Of a stretch of DNA of 64,000 nt, positions 19,428 to 33,140 are shown in pieces (the first letter of the stretch is position 1; each line of letters begins with the position of its first letter). This stretch comes from Megalobrama amblycephala (taxonomy: Eukaryota > Chordata > Actinopteri > Cypriniformes > Xenocyprididae), in NCBI RefSeq assembly GCF_018812025.1, contig NC_063045.1:47458352-47522351 (forward strand). Reading direction: 5' to 3'. A model generated the notes under the pieces. It was not told where the DNA came from, ran no database searches, and saw nothing but the letters and a program-made list of their open reading frames with translations. The position numbers and the translations under genes are program-made.

Positions 19428-22400
19428 GTAAGAGATTTAAAAACTAAAAGGAAAAAGCAGCCATTTTTAGCCGCCTAGCATGCTAACATCAGCCCCAGTG
19501 GAGAGAGAGCGAGCAGGATCAGGGCCCAGTGTATGTGTGTGATTCAAACACACACTCCTTGTTTATTTGCTTGTTTGTAAGCTTTTCTTAAGAGATTACA
19601 TGTTTGTAGTATTTTGCACCAGATGGCTTAACGCAAACCGACTGCGTGTTTTGATTTTACGTGTTTGTAAATTGCACGTAACGAAGAGAGTTGGCAGAAT
19701 GAAAGTTGAAGTTTCATTTTAACAGCACTTTTTTTGGAAGTATAAATTACTCTGCTAATTTTTTCTGCTAAGCTTTTATTTTAAGAGTTGTGCAAAACAA
19801 AGCCTTTTAGACTTCAGTTCAAACTCCACGTTCTTGTGTTCGGGGGTGTTTACATGAATGTTTACACGCTACTCCACAGGCTTATTTTGGCTCATTCCAC
19901 GAAAAGGTGCCTTTAAAGCAATGATTTTAACAATACAAACGTCACACCAGGTTTTAAGGTTTTATTTTTTCTAAACACGTAAACAAAAATCCAGCAACTG
20001 TTTTTTTTATCGTTATCACTTGTTTCCAACTCCTTGCTTTACTATCAAATACGTATTATTTATTCTAATTTAGTATTTTATACCTAGTATTTTGCATTTT
20101 CTTTTCATATAATTAAAGAAACAGCGGACGTGCAGTCTTTTTAAACAAAATGCCATAAAAAAAATTGTATTCCAAGGTTAGGTGTCAACTTTGTTTTCAT
20201 CATAACTTCACCTTATTAAAGTAATGTGCAGTTCCATAATTCAAATGACTGTCATAATGACATCATTCTTTCAGTATGATTGTCAGTAGATTATTGAAAA
20301 CTGTATATTTGTAGAAATATCTGCATTAAATTCCCCTTTCAAACATTAAACACTTGTTAACAAATATTAAACAAACATGCTCAGTATCATGACCTCCTTG
20401 AGTCAATGGCAAAAATAATCAGTAAAACTTTAAAGTATAACTAAATTCCAACACACATTAAAGATGACAGTTAAACACTTAAAAGCGTTCATTAACAACC
20501 AATTAATAGGATGAATATTAATATTAATAGTAACTATTAACTATTAATAGTACAGAAATTGACTTCCCCTTTCAGAATTTAAATGTCAGCCTTTTCATGG
20601 AATTGCCCTTTTTCCTGCTAATTTGGTCAGATTTGGTGTATTTGCAATAATCATGTGAGCCATGCATCAGTTGTTTGGCTCAAAATAACCAATGCTGGGT
20701 TTGGGGTTTACCTCATGTCTGCAATAAGAGACATGGGGTTTGAAATAGATGGGGCATTCCTGAAGCCTGCATGCTTGTTTACGGCACTTTCTGCTCCCTA
20801 AACGCACGTGCAGACACTTGTACACACATACTGGTGTGTCTCATTGGCTTCTATTGTTGTTAGATTAAGCTAATTATAATTACTATGGCCCAGCCCTGCA
20901 TTTTTAGATTTGAAAACACATTATTTGTTCTCTTAATGCAGCTTTTTTCATTGCTGAGAAGGTTTTGCTATATTTGACATTTCCAGAAATGTGTCCCTCA
21001 CTAGTACAGCAAAACAAGTACACAGACGCACTCTCACGATCAGTGTCAAGGCCTTGTGGTGAATTATATAACTTCAGCTTATCCAGTTTAATGCCTGCTC
21101 TGTTTTATTACTGCCACAGCGCAATCTCTGATATTGTCTGAAGATGGATGGCTCCACTGAGAACGTGTTTGCACACTTTGAATGTATTGCTTGATGATTT
21201 GAATATGAATAGTTGCAGTTTTCCAAAAACTCGTTTGCGCTTTCAGTGTTTTTTTTGTTTTTTTGTTATTTAGTTACAGGTGTGCCACCTTTTTTCCTCC
21301 TCACGTTTTTCCCCAATGTCAATTACATTTGTTTTATGCAAGGCATGTGAAACATTTAGATAAAAAAGCATCCCCATATGATCATGCAGAAAACCTATCT
21401 GCATATTTCTCTGTACATGTAAGCTCTTAAAGTGTTTGACCCCGTTTTGTTTTGCTTGGTGTAATTTTAGCACACGACTGTAAGGCGCAACTCATGGGAA
21501 ACTCTGTCTCACCTCAGCACACACATTTACTGCCTCATAACACACACACACGCACACACACGCGCGCACACATCTTTTTCAGTTTTAGTGCATTATATTA
21601 GCCAAGCAGGAAGAGTAAATGTGATTTTGAAATCGAGCAAGGAACTTTAATAAGCATCATCAGCCAACAACTAATGTTGTGAGTGTAATGACGATTTAGT
21701 CATATGTTTATTCGCTTTATTTATGTCTAGTATAGCAATAAAAATGCTTGCCAGAGAGATGAACTGTTGTCTGATGCACGTTTTCATGCAGATAACTTGT
21801 GGCTTCCTGAGATTGACATTTCAAGTTTTGCTACACTAGCTGGATTAGTGGGGTGGTTATGCTTGTGAAAATCTCTTGCAGATGAAATCTTTCAGTTAAA
21901 TTGATTTAAAATTTCATTTGATTTAAAAGTCACAGTTTGTATCTGGAGTGCATGTGAAGCTATTTTCCTGTCATTGGACGAATCTCCAGGGGCTATTGGT
22001 CTTCGGGCGCCGATTGACTTTTTTTGAGTGGCTGAAGCAATGTGAGACAGACGCTATTGATAAGTGTCTCTTGGGAGTGAGAGCAACAGAGAAAGTGTCT
22101 GATAGTTTTGGGCCGTTAGATGGAGTGCGTCTCAAAAAGGTTGTTGGTGTCACTTCACCTGTAGCTCAGCTGTTTGCTTTGATTCTCACGAGAAGCATCT
22201 GCTGCCGTTCCTGGCAGCACTCAGAGGAGTTCTTGTAAAACTCCAGTAAAAAAGGGAGCGAGAGGAAGGAAAGATGTTGTGACAGAGGAGGAAGTTATGT
22301 GGAAGGCCGTGACCCAACAAACCACTCAAGTTTAAGCGGAAAGTCAAAGGAGCCAGATTTCTCAAGCCGAACATGACTCCTGCTCTTAAAACATGCACAC

Positions 22401-23259
22401 TTTCCATTGATGTTTTTGCATATTGTGGTTGTTACTAATTTTAGACCATATTGAATTCCATCAACAACAACAACAACAAAAACTCTTTTTGGCATTTTTG
22501 TGCTGGAAAAGTGGATCGCTTCATGAGGTTGTTTACTTTGCTCTTATATTTCAGCCAAATTCTTCTTTCTGCCTTTAAGTCCATTTTGACTTTTTTTCAC
22601 TCCCTCAGCTGTCATCAACGGTCTAAACTTCGACCGCTAGTTTTGTCCCATTTTTAGTTTCAGTAACAAGTGTGTAACAGCTTTTGCTGCTGTATTTTTT
22701 TCAGTGCATCCTCTGCAGATGTTCTCTTTGCATATTTTGCAGGTGTTTGATCTGCACTCCTAAGTCAGATGGAAATATTTTCCAACAGCTGCAACAAGTT
22801 TCACTTTGCAACAAATGAGTATTATTGCGAACATAGCTGTAAACACCTGGCTTACTCTGTGTTTTTCCATCTCTGATTCTAACTAGGCGTGCACAAGAGA
22901 GAATGACCGCTGTTAGGCTTGCCAGTGGTCAGAGTTTTCAGATTATAACAGTTAATGGTTGTTTTTGTGGTGTTGTCTTTATAAATGCTGCCGTCCAGTT
23001 TATAAAAGCTGAGGTCTGCATGACCTGTCCTGCCAAGTCAATTAAGGATGTGTATAAAGTCGCTGTATGTTTTATTGGTTAATTTGTGCTCTGATGATGT
23101 GGGTATTTTTGCCCCCTTTCATATGTGTATTCACATTTTTCTGGCTTTTTATGTATTAAAGGCCTGCTTCCTTTCTCCATAGTCCATTTGGTCTTCAAAA
23201 AAACACTTTTAATGCCCCAGTATACTTCAAACGAAATCAAAGAATGAACTGATGAAGTC

Positions 23260-23430
23260 AACCCGATCTCACGGCAGTTTGTAAGTATTTTATGAGCTGC
23301 GAAATTTGGATGAATTTGTACGAATTGCCTACACCTAACCCTGCCCCTAAACGTACCTGTCACTGGGGTTTAGACAAATCGTATGAATTTGTACGTGTGA
23401 GGCCACCTCATAAAATGCGTACAAATTGTT
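23260..23430. repeat. Interspersed repeat with CCCGATCTCACGG words
   Basis: ACCCGATCTCACGGCAGTTT ... AAATCGTATGAATTTGTACG ... CCTCATAAAATGCGTACAAA is a repeat type I associate with cyprinid genomes. Boundaries are approximate and no target duplication was identified. Confidence 0.45.
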
Positions 23431-23985
23431 TATGAGATAGTGTTGGAAAAGTCCACTTTGGCTGGTAAACACCTTTGTACTACCATTGATCTGTGGAAAG
23501 TACATAATAGGTATATGTGCGTGGAGCCTTCTTTCACATGGAAATCTTTTCCGCGAGAGAAAACACGAACACATTGGAAAGCTGCTTTATTGTAGAAAAT
23601 GAAGTTGTACTTCCGATGAAATGAGACACTGACACTGTTTTTCATGTTTAATACGGTAAAGCTGCTTGATTTTAAGCAATCTATTGTATAAAGTGTTATG
23701 TGACATGACTTTACTGGAGTGCCGAATTGCAAAGATCGTGCCAACAAACGCATCCACGTTGCAATGATCAGATGCTTTTCTTATGCTTTATTAAAATGCT
23801 TGCTGTTTTCTCAATCTTGTTGTTTATTTTGTTACTGAGAGGAAAGCGTGCAGCACAATTTGTTAATCTAAACGTCACTCTCAGCAGAGTGGGCGGCTTC
23901 AGATGTTCGATAACAGTATATCGCTGCTCACGTATTTTGAACTTTTAACCCCTAAATGGAGAATGAAAAAGAACTTCACCATGAG

Positions 23986-24768
23986 CAAGGCCGTAACCAT
24001 GTCTCGAATATTGGGGGGAACAAAGTTGTTGTTGTTGTTTTTTTTGCATATTTGGGGGGGGGCTGTTATTGGTCTCTTTATTTAAAGGAATTAGATAATT
24101 AAAGGGATTTAAGGGAATAACACAAAAGAAATATGAACGGTAAAAGTTCCAGGTCTACTGTAGTTATGAAGTTCTTAATTTAAATCATTTGCAAAAACAC
24201 AATTAAAAAAAAAAAATGTGCACACATTCACACTTATCCGTATGTCTATGTAAAAAACGCAAAACGTTTCTTGTCTCGTCAGATTCGGTTATGAATTACA
24301 TTAATCATGTGAATAGCATATTTTCAATTCAAAACGGTTAGAACTTTCATAAAAATGCTGAGTAGTTTGCATCACTGAATATTACTCTCAGTCGCTGAAC
24401 ATTTCCATTGTAAAACAGTCGTCAAATATTAAATGTTTAGCTACTTATAATCTCACCACACATTCTTTCACTGCTTAAACTAAAGCGCTGCATTAATTCT
24501 CACTCGTCTTCTGTGAACAGTACGGCCCGACTGCGTGGATTTGATTGGCCAGCTCACTCATTCTGACAGTGACTAGCGCTGTTAGACCACAGAGGCAGAC
24601 CAGCCTAAAAATGTTACTTTTAAACTTTTTGTCATCCTAACAACAAAAAGAGCTATGCATAATGGAGTGCAGAAGAGCAGCAACAAATATTCAGGGGGAC
24701 AATTTGGCCATTTCTAATTATTATTTAATAATTCATTATCCTCAATGTCTGTGGTGGTTATGGCCCTG
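23986..24768. mobile_element. Decayed hAT-like element
   Basis: Inverted ends CAAGGCCGTAACCATG and its partner GTGGTTATGGCCCTG bound 783 bp that also carry AATATTGGGGGG near the left end and AATATTCAGGGGGAC near the right. The 8-bp flanks (ACCATGAG, GACGTGAG) agree at only five positions, so this would be an old insertion. Confidence 0.5.
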
Positions 24769-25129
24769 GACGTGAGTATATCTTGGCCTTTATTGTTAAG
24801 CAAATTTGATTTTAACCCATTTCTATCTCTCTAATTCTTCACTCCTTGTTTTCTTGATCTCTGCTATCTGAATCGGGTCCGAGCGTGGCTGATCTTACAG
24901 TGGATCATTAAGGCAGGATTAACTCCTTGGCTGAGATCCATTAAGTATTTCATAGCTTGAGTGCTGCTGGTCTAGGGTCTGTTCCATCACATCAATGCCG
25001 TTTATCTTCGGTCTTAAAACCAGATAATAGATCAGCACTAAGACTTTTAGATGCTGCAGAATACGTGTCTTTTCGCAGGTGGTGAGTGGCCTTACTGACA
25101 GAAGTTAACGCAATCTCTCTTTCTCACAG

Positions 25130-25364
25130 GCTGATTTGACGGGGATAAAATGGAAGAGGTACGTGTGGCAAGGTCCGACCTCGGCTCCCATTCTATTCCC
25201 AGTCACCGAGGAGGACCCCATCCTCTGCAGCTTCAGCCGCTGTCTGAAGGCAGATGTGCTGAGCGTGTGGAGGCGGAGCCAGAGGCAGGGACGCAGGGAG
25301 CTCTGGCTCTTCTGGTGGGGTGACGATCCCAACTTCTCTGAGCTCATCCACCATGAACTGACAG
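25130..25364 (+). CDS. med13 coding exon 2 (residues 23-101)
   Basis: 235 bp after acceptor TTTCTCACAG, ending in phase 1 before GTAAGC. It encodes [20 protein letters not shown], then [16 protein letters not shown] and [15 protein letters not shown], ending in IHHELT. These blocks are nearly invariant in vertebrate MED13 and start the Med13_N domain. MED13L has a clearly different sequence after Y33, which identifies the paralogue. Confidence 0.97.
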
Positions 25365-28300
25365 GTAAGCTGTGAAGTGCAACTTGGAATTTGTTCCAAA
25401 ACCTAGTGAGCTGGCTTCCTAAACAGCTTTTTTTGAGCATCATTATTTTTGAAATGCATATAATCAGTGTGAAAAGTAGTGATAATTTTGTACCAAGTTG
25501 ATACTTAAATAAGAGATGTTGCGATATGGGGTCATAGCAACCCTAGTGCCTTTTGATGCTGTCTAGGTAGGCAGCTCACTATGTTTTTTTTTTTTTTTTT
25601 TTTTTAAGACACGAGTCGCTGACTCTAACGAACACTTCTTTTGTTTTGCGTTTTTCAGTTTCTTTTTTCCTTTTTCGCCCACTTTATCTCTCTTTCTCGA
25701 TCGACTGTGGTCTCTCTGAATTTCTTCCTCCTCCTTCCTCTCTCACACCCACACACTCTTTGTGTGTGCATTTTAGTTACTTGTCATCAAAATGTGCCGT
25801 AGGCCCATGCAAAGATCTTTGGTTTTTATTTCTACATTCCCAGTTTAGCAGTCAGTGTCTGTCGCTCGTGGATAAACCTAAAAAGTGTGCCGTTAAATTT
25901 ATGCACGGTACAATATTTTTAATGTTTACAAGAACCTTTAGAGTGATAAAAATAGATCAAGAGCCTCTGCTTTGTTTGAACAGACTGGTCTGAAGGTGTT
26001 TGATTCGTCTCTGTAGAAGTTATCACCTGTAGATCAGTGTGGCGTGAATAATCATGTGAAATGCTTTTGTAATTGTTTTTCCTTTTAAGATATCTTCTCG
26101 CTCTGCTAACCCAGACCTGAGGGTTATTGTTGTGTTGGGTTTGTGTTGCATTGTTAGAAACAGAGCAGTGGAGTCTGTGTGATGCCGTCACTTCTCAACC
26201 GATGTGTGAGAGTTCAAATCCCTCAGTTTGATAAAAAAAACAAAAGGAAGGAATAGGAAATATCGAAGTTTTGACTCATTTTTATTTCTTAAGCTCTTTG
26301 AAGGATGGAATAATGAAGAGCACTGAAGCATGAACGAGCAGAAAGCATCATGGATGTCTGCGGAAAAGCTTTCATTTTCCACCTTTCCTTCTGAACCAGG
26401 AAGATGGACCTGCCCCATCTTTATTCATGCCGCCTTTTACAGTGCGAAACAGAAGGAAAGAAAAATGGGATGAGATGGAGAAATAGGAAGAGGTTATTTA
26501 TTATTTTTTTATCCTTTGTCCATTGACCCTCCCTCATTACAGTTCATTGTGCTGGAGGAGGGACAGAAATGGAGCCTTATGGGCAAAAGAATGACCAATT
26601 CACCCATTCTATAATGTCCCTCTCCACAAGATATATTGCTATATTTTCCTTTCGTTTGTAGAGATGTTTGCTATAATAGCTGCATCCCTGTTGTGTCTCC
26701 TGACTTTCAGGGGAAAAGTCAGACATGTGCTTCTCTCTTTCACTTGACACCTCTTGTTTCTTTCTACACTTGTTGGTCTCTGGAACAGGATTCCCATGGT
26801 CAAAGAAAACCCTGGAAATATCTGGAAAATTTCAAATTTTGATTTCCAAGCCTGGAAAAGTTATTTTAAGGGTGAACTTTTTTTTTTTTTTTTTTTTTTT
26901 TTCTAGCCATGCCCTGCTAGAAAATAAAATATTTATTTGGTTAGAGATTTCACATCTAGAACAGCTGGAAAAGTTGAGGAAGACTTTTAATTGGTCATAA
27001 GGTGTTGGGAATTCTGTTTGAAGAACTCTGTTCGAGTGTTCATTTCATTGCAGATTAAATCACATTTCATTTTATGTGAGTGCTAATCCAGAATGTCAAA
27101 TGTCGCATTAAGCTGTGTACTTTAAATTCCTCTTGCAGGCATCTGTGCTTCTCTGTTCAACTAACTCAGGATCAGATAAAGTGTCAAACAGCCTGTGTGT
27201 CAGGATAAAATGTTATACTTGTGGTCGTCTTGAGATCAGCAGGGTCATTGTCACTTGACCTTCCCTCCTTGCGACAGACGTGTGAACCTGCTGCCCGTTC
27301 GACATCTCTCTTGACGCACACGTCTTGATGTCTTTTTCACAAACACACATGCAGTTGTCTTTCTGCTGGCCTTCATACAAACACGGGTTCTAAGACGTGC
27401 ACACGTGTAAATATATTCCCCTGCTCTGGACCACAGAGCACCTGATTTAGATCTCTACTGGCACCCTGGCAATGGAGGTGTGAATCAGTGAACAGCAGGT
27501 CCAGTGAGACTTTAAAGGGGATAGAGAGAGAGTGAGAGATGGCACTATCACTTCTTTTGTACGCTCCACTTGAGGAACACATGTCTCAGGAGATTTCTAG
27601 AACCAAGTGAATGGGCTGAAATTCATGTGTCTTGCCATACTTCAGCCTTTAGTTAAAAATGAGAAACAACCTTGAGTCACGGGAGTCTCAAAAAAGCTTG
27701 GAAATCTGAAGATTTGCATTTGACTTAGTGGATAGAGCTGCTGATCTCTTAATCATAATTTTACCCTTGGATGTTAAGATCCTGTTTACACCTAGTGTTA
27801 CTGTTAAACATGCATCTCAAATACATCCCTTGTGAACACTTGCCACAATTTGCCAGGGTTTTGATAAGATGTCTTTTTAGATTTTAGTCAAGTGCTTGTA
27901 TTTTCCAAATGTCTCGTGTTAAAGTAATGAATACGTTCAGATCAGTGCATGTAACAGGTTTTTTTTTTTTTTTTTTAAACAGGCTTTTTTTATTTTCTTT
28001 TAAAGCATCACATAACTGTTGAAGTTTAAATCTTTGTTTTAGCACAGTGCTGAATTTACAGTTGAGTAGGCAGTCTGGGAATCTGCATCAGGATGCATTT
28101 AAATTACATATACAGTGTGGTCACATGCGACTTCTTTTGAATGTGATTTCAATGATCTGATCACGAAACATTTTGAACCACATTTACACCTGTATTCAGT
28201 GTGGCCCACTTGTGATTTGCATTTTAATACCAAGCATAAACTAAGAGGCTTTTTCTTGGGTTGGTGCCTTCACATTTTTATCCCTCCATGTTTGTTCCTT

Positions 28301-28683
28301 CTTCTCATAGTTTACCCCCTTCATCAGATCTACAGCTTGTTAAAGTCTGAAAATTTTGCAGAAAGTGCCATTCCTGTCTGCTAACTAATCTCTCCCATCC
28401 CAAGGGAAGAGCAAGTGAAGGAAGAACTTGACGGATCTTCTGAAGCCTTGTATTTAATCACCGAGCGAGTGGAGGAAAACATGGAGTGCTGTTTCGGAGA
28501 TGTAATGAGACAGGAGGCCATTTGGCTGATGTTTGAGAGGCAACTTTTCCCGACTCTGAATGGAACGTGGGAGAGAACCAATCCCAGCGCTCCGCTTGCT
28601 ATGTGATGGAATGATCTGGAATAACTGAACTGCCATTGGAGTAAATGAGCATCTCCTCGGTAGACCATGGCCCTCTATTTTTA

Positions 28684-29140
28684 TGTAAATGTCCGATCGC
28701 CTCCCCTCCCCCCTCCCGCTCTCTGTTCCCGTCGGTGGCGCTTGCTGATGTCGGTTCTATCCAGGGGCATCCACAGAACGAGACATGAATAAGGTCTTTT
28801 TTCCCTCCTCCTTTCTGTCTCTTTCTTTCCCTCCCCTCTGCTTTTCCTCTCTCTCCCTTTTTGCCTCCCTCCTTCTTTTTTTTTTTCTTTCCTCTCTCTG
28901 ATCTTTTTTGCATAGAAATTAAGGAGCTGTAGTCTGTCTGTAAGGGTAATTGCTGTAGGGCTCATTTCTTCCTCATTTTTCCTCCTCTGACACTCGTCTG
29001 CTACACTCTCTCGCTCCCTCCCCCGTCTGCCAGTCTCCCTGTGGTGCGAGTTGTGCTGGCAGCTTCTCTCTCTCTCTCTCTTTTCTTCCCGCTCTCTCCC
29101 CTGTTCTCTCTCTCCTTCCTCTGGGTTTTTTCGCGAGGGC
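28684..29140. repeat. Pyrimidine-rich belt (CT/CCTT)n
   Basis: About 450 bp in which the + strand is strongly C/T biased (CTCCCTCC, CTTTCTTTCC, TCTCTCTCTC). It creates long but meaningless basic reading frames on the minus strand. Such tracts can form triplex DNA. Confidence 0.65.
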
Positions 29141-31405
29141 TACCTGTTTACCGCATAGCTCAAAGACAGCTGCTGGTGATACCCATTATGCTGAAGGCTG
29201 ATGGGCTTTCAGGCTATGAAATTAAGGCTCATACACTTAAAGCTCCCACTTTTTTTTTTTTTTTTTTTTTAAACGACATGTTTAAATTTGTGATGTGAGG
29301 AAAAAGGAGAGCACAGTCTTTGCTAATGGAGTATTGCCTTCCATATATTGGCTTATAACGTAAGACAATATACAAATATGCAAAAAGTTGTTTAAAAAAA
29401 CAAAAAACAAAAAAAAAAAACAGTGTGTTTTCTGAAGCACCAGTTGCTCTGTTGTTTTTGACAGGTTTCCCAGCAAAATAGGAGTTATTTTTTATATGTA
29501 TATGTGTGTGTGATGAGATGTGCGCCAGATCCGCATCATGTTTGGAAGCGGCAGGTCTTAAATTCACAGCCGCCTAATAAACCAGTTGCTTTGATGTCTG
29601 TCATTAATGTTAATCAAAGAACAAAGGTAACAGTGAAAATTGTAGCTTTAATAAGGATTACTATATTTCATTTATAATTTATGCAGTGAAGACTGTAAAG
29701 TGTTTGATAACTTTATTCAATTTCTGTATATTTCAGTAATACTGTAATGTCTATAACTAATGTCTTAAATCAATTTCTTAGAGACATCAGTACCAGTATT
29801 ATTATCAGTGATACTGGCCTTCATTCATAAAAAGATGCCATTAAACAAATATTTAAAATATACTGTCTTAAAGTTGTTTCTACATTATTTTGGAGAGTAA
29901 CTGAAATTATTACAATATGAAAATATTAAAAATTCTTATATTACAGAAAAAATTTGATTTAGTTTTTTTTTTTTTTCAGCTCATTTTATATATATATATA
30001 TATATAATCAGTCAATATTCTTTGTCAATCTTTAGCTTTTGCTATGTGGGGCCACTATAAAACTACGCTGCACATTTAATGTGTACATGTATTAGTTGGG
30101 ATAGTAAGCCAAGTACACCAAGAGCCCGCCAGTCGCAGTAACTCCAGATTGACCTCTGAGACTCTCCCACCAACATAATGACATAAGTTGAGATGAACAC
30201 ACTTTATTTAGTATTTGTCCGGATGTCACGTAGGCCATGACTCTTAGGCACACTGAAAGTGTGCTAGCGGCTTGACTGGAACTGTTTGTCAGACACATGA
30301 GCCATGCATTTAAGAGCAGGAATCTTCTACTGGCAAGCTGTGTGTAGTGTGAACCCTCGGGCCACAGAGCTGAGCTGCTCAGAGAAAAGGTTCTTTGAAA
30401 ACATGTTGGATCCCATCTACAGAGAGAGAACTGAGTGCACTGGAGGAGATGTCTGCTTTTGCCTTTCTCTGACATCACTGCGTGTCTGAAAATCTTAGGG
30501 GTGGTTGTGAGTGAGATCATCCCAGGAATATCATTTGTAAATACTCAGCTTGCTTCGACCTTTGACCCATTGCTGGAGAGCTTTGCCTCCAACAGGAAAT
30601 GATGTCATATACAAAAGGAAATAATACAAGTTGCTTTGCTTCAGAAGGTGCGTTGTTGTCATTCTCAATTTCCCTGACCCTCTTCTCTTTCCACAACGCT
30701 TCCCAAGTTTTAAACAGACTTCGGAAAACCATAACAGTCAAGCAATGTGATCAGACAATCACACATTGTGCCAGATGCCTACCAGAAAACAGCATGGGTC
30801 TTGTACAAACACATTCTGTTTAGTGTTAAAAAGACATTTCTAGGTCATCTGAAATTGGTGTTATTTCATTTGTTTTATTGAAGGAGAAAGATTTGGGTTG
30901 ATTTACACTGCTGGTGGTTTGCTGCTCGGCATAACGCTCAAAGATCCTCTTTGTTGTTCTCACCGTTTGTCTGATTTGTTTGTCTGATTTGAGGTCTGAT
31001 TTGTTTTTACCCCCTGTTGATTTTGTTGTGCCATTCGACAGGTTAAGGCCTTTGTTTCAAGACTGTGTGTTATTTCTGTAATGCCAGGGCTTTGTTTCTA
31101 TTGAAATGTGCAATTGCAGTTGTCAATAACAATCTATTTTATACCCTTTCCGGTAATGCTTGCAGACATCAGTTTACATTTTGCTTGAAAGTAGCTTCTG
31201 TTTGGCTTAATGGTCAAGACCTGCAGATATGTGAAATTGATCAATGATTACATGTTCCTTTTAGATTAAAGAAACCTGGTTAAAACATGTTTTTGGTGAT
31301 TTAGGACAGTGTTGTTGGGAAGCGTTTTCAGTAGGGATTCACCAATATGGATTTTCTGGTAATAGTTTCTGGGAAACTATTTTTTTAATCAGTGTTGAAT
31401 ATGGT

Positions 31406-32956
31406 TGTCATGGTACAAAAATTCCAGTTATCCAATACCAGTTAAATTTCATGGTTCTCGATACCAATTTCGGTACTATAGCAAAAACTATTGAAAATAT
31501 TTAGTTCTTTTTTTTTTTAACTATTTGAAAATAAAAACATTAAATTAAATGATTATAGTTAGATGATAGTTTTAAAAGAGTTTGAGAATAATTAAGAAGT
31601 AAATAATACATTTAAATAGCATGTAGCCTTCAAATGTTTATAAATAAACATTGTTTATAAAAAGATCAAGTGAAAAATTAGTCATAACATGAAGGCCAAA
31701 GAAACATACTCATTACATAGAATAAGTGACAGGTCTGTTTGCATTTACACTCTTAGACTTAATGCACATCTGTTATGACCTACAGTATCAGATTGTTTTG
31801 TCCCGTCTGTTGCTATGGTTATATCACTGTCATTTGCAGTCTCGGATTCAGTCCCACGTTTAGGGTACATTTACATGACAACGATGTACTAAAAGCGGAA
31901 AGGTTTTTTCTTTGTATAGATGACAACGTTATCAAAACTATCCCTGTTCACACGGATCCACGAAAATGACTAAAAACGCTGTATTACGCATGCCAGACAA
32001 GTGGTCGGCAATGTCACTTTGAAAAGACTACGTGCATATGCATTCTTTTACAGACGCATCGTTTTTTCCCTATAATGGCTAATAAATCGGACGTCTTGTA
32101 CATTCACAGAAAGCACTTTATTTCTGCGTTGAAAAATAAGGTGAATAGACTAAACACATAATAGGCATTTGCATGCCGTCACCGTTTTCACAGATTCGCC
32201 TTTTTGCAGTGTACCCGGAGATGACAACGGTATTGTTTTCAAGAACTTCCACTTTGAAACCCGTTTTCAAAAGGTTGCATTTTCAGGCCACCAAAATTGT
32301 CATGTAAATAAACGGCCAAAAGGCGTAAGTTTTTTTTTTTGTTGTTGTTGTTTTTTTTTAGTTGAAAACAGTGTTGTGTAAACAGCCCCCTTAAATACTG
32401 TTATGTTTGCTGTGTACTAAGCAGCATGAAAAACAAAACTTGTATTCAAATTGTATATGGATTATTATAAACAGAAAGAGAGCAAAGAGCGCTCCCTTTA
32501 TAATCACTGAAGCTGTCAATCACTTGGCCTACATTCAGCGCCTGCTCACTGAGATCTACACTCCTGCGAAACTCCCGCTACAATAAAAAAAAAAAAGCTG
32601 TCGACACTCCACAATGAATCTCTTATTTACGCTTTACTGGTGATAATGAAGGATGTGCGAGCAAGCAAGGTGAACGAAAACACCAGTGTTTTGAGTGTAT
32701 TCTGACTAACTTTGGCCATTGCATTCACACTCTCAACCGAAATGTCTGTGATTTGGCTACAACAATCAACGCTTCACAAGCACGTTGTACATAGAAACCT
32801 TTCACGCTCTTCACAGAGTGCTTACACAGATACGGGAGCGTTTGAAAGCAGCCACCTGGCAGCAGGTACCGAATATACCTGAAACTCGGTACTACCGGTT
32901 CTCGTTTTTAAAATTTCATTACTGACTTGGTACTGAAGTACCGGTACTTTTGACAT
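31406..32956. mobile_element. Possible nested DNA-transposon pair
   Basis: The outer ends, TTGTCATGGTACAAAA at left and GTACTTTTGACATG at right, are imperfectly inverted and enclose CGGTACTATAG/GGTACTACCGG words. Inside, 31853-32394 has its own ends, TTTAGGGTACATTTACATGA and TGTGTAAACAGCCCCCTTAA, a second imperfect inverted pair. The boundaries are judged by eye only. Confidence 0.4.
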
Positions 32957-32994
32957 GTTTTTGTGGAAACTGTGATAATGTTTTTTTTTTTTTT

Positions 32995-33140
32995 TTAAGG
33001 ATTCATTGATGAATAGAAAGTTCAAAAGAACAGCATTTATTTGAAATGGATTTTTTGTAACACTGTCTTTACATTCACTTTTGATTAATGGATTCTTGCT
33101 GTTTAAAAGTATTAATTTCTCAAAAAACATACTAAGTCTA
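32995..33140 (+). repeat. Partial common cyprinid repeat (3' half)
   Basis: ATTCATTGATGAATAGAAAG...TTTTGATTAATGGATTCTTG corresponds to the downstream half of the repeat seen whole at 52578-52972. The upstream half is missing. Confidence 0.6.

Larger units (their letters stand above)
19428..25129 (+). other. med13 intron 1
   Basis: 5.7 kb. Contains a (CA)n tract (21541-21571), a (CAA)n tract (22462-22481), a repeat with AACCCGATCTCACGG/CCTCATAAAATGCG words (23260-23430), a decayed hAT-like element (23986-24768) and otherwise unique sequence. Short frames in it (e.g. 21948-22238, 23430-23753) have no recognisable homology. Confidence 0.7.

Noticed and set aside
26140..26230. tRNA-like or SINE head with GTTCAAATCC B-box word
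   Set aside because: No convincing A box at the right distance and no cloverleaf; a single B-box match is weak evidence.
27715..27760. A-box-like TTAGTGGATAGAGC
   Set aside because: No B box downstream; not enough to call a tRNA or SINE.
28599..28965. Basic Lys/Arg/Glu-rich minus-strand frames
   Set aside because: Produced by the pyrimidine-rich belt; typical low-complexity artefacts. The same holds for 33438-33875.
30092..30520. 142-codon minus-strand open frame in intron 2
   Set aside because: No domain, no splice context and no similarity recognised; plausible as chance in a GC-richer patch.
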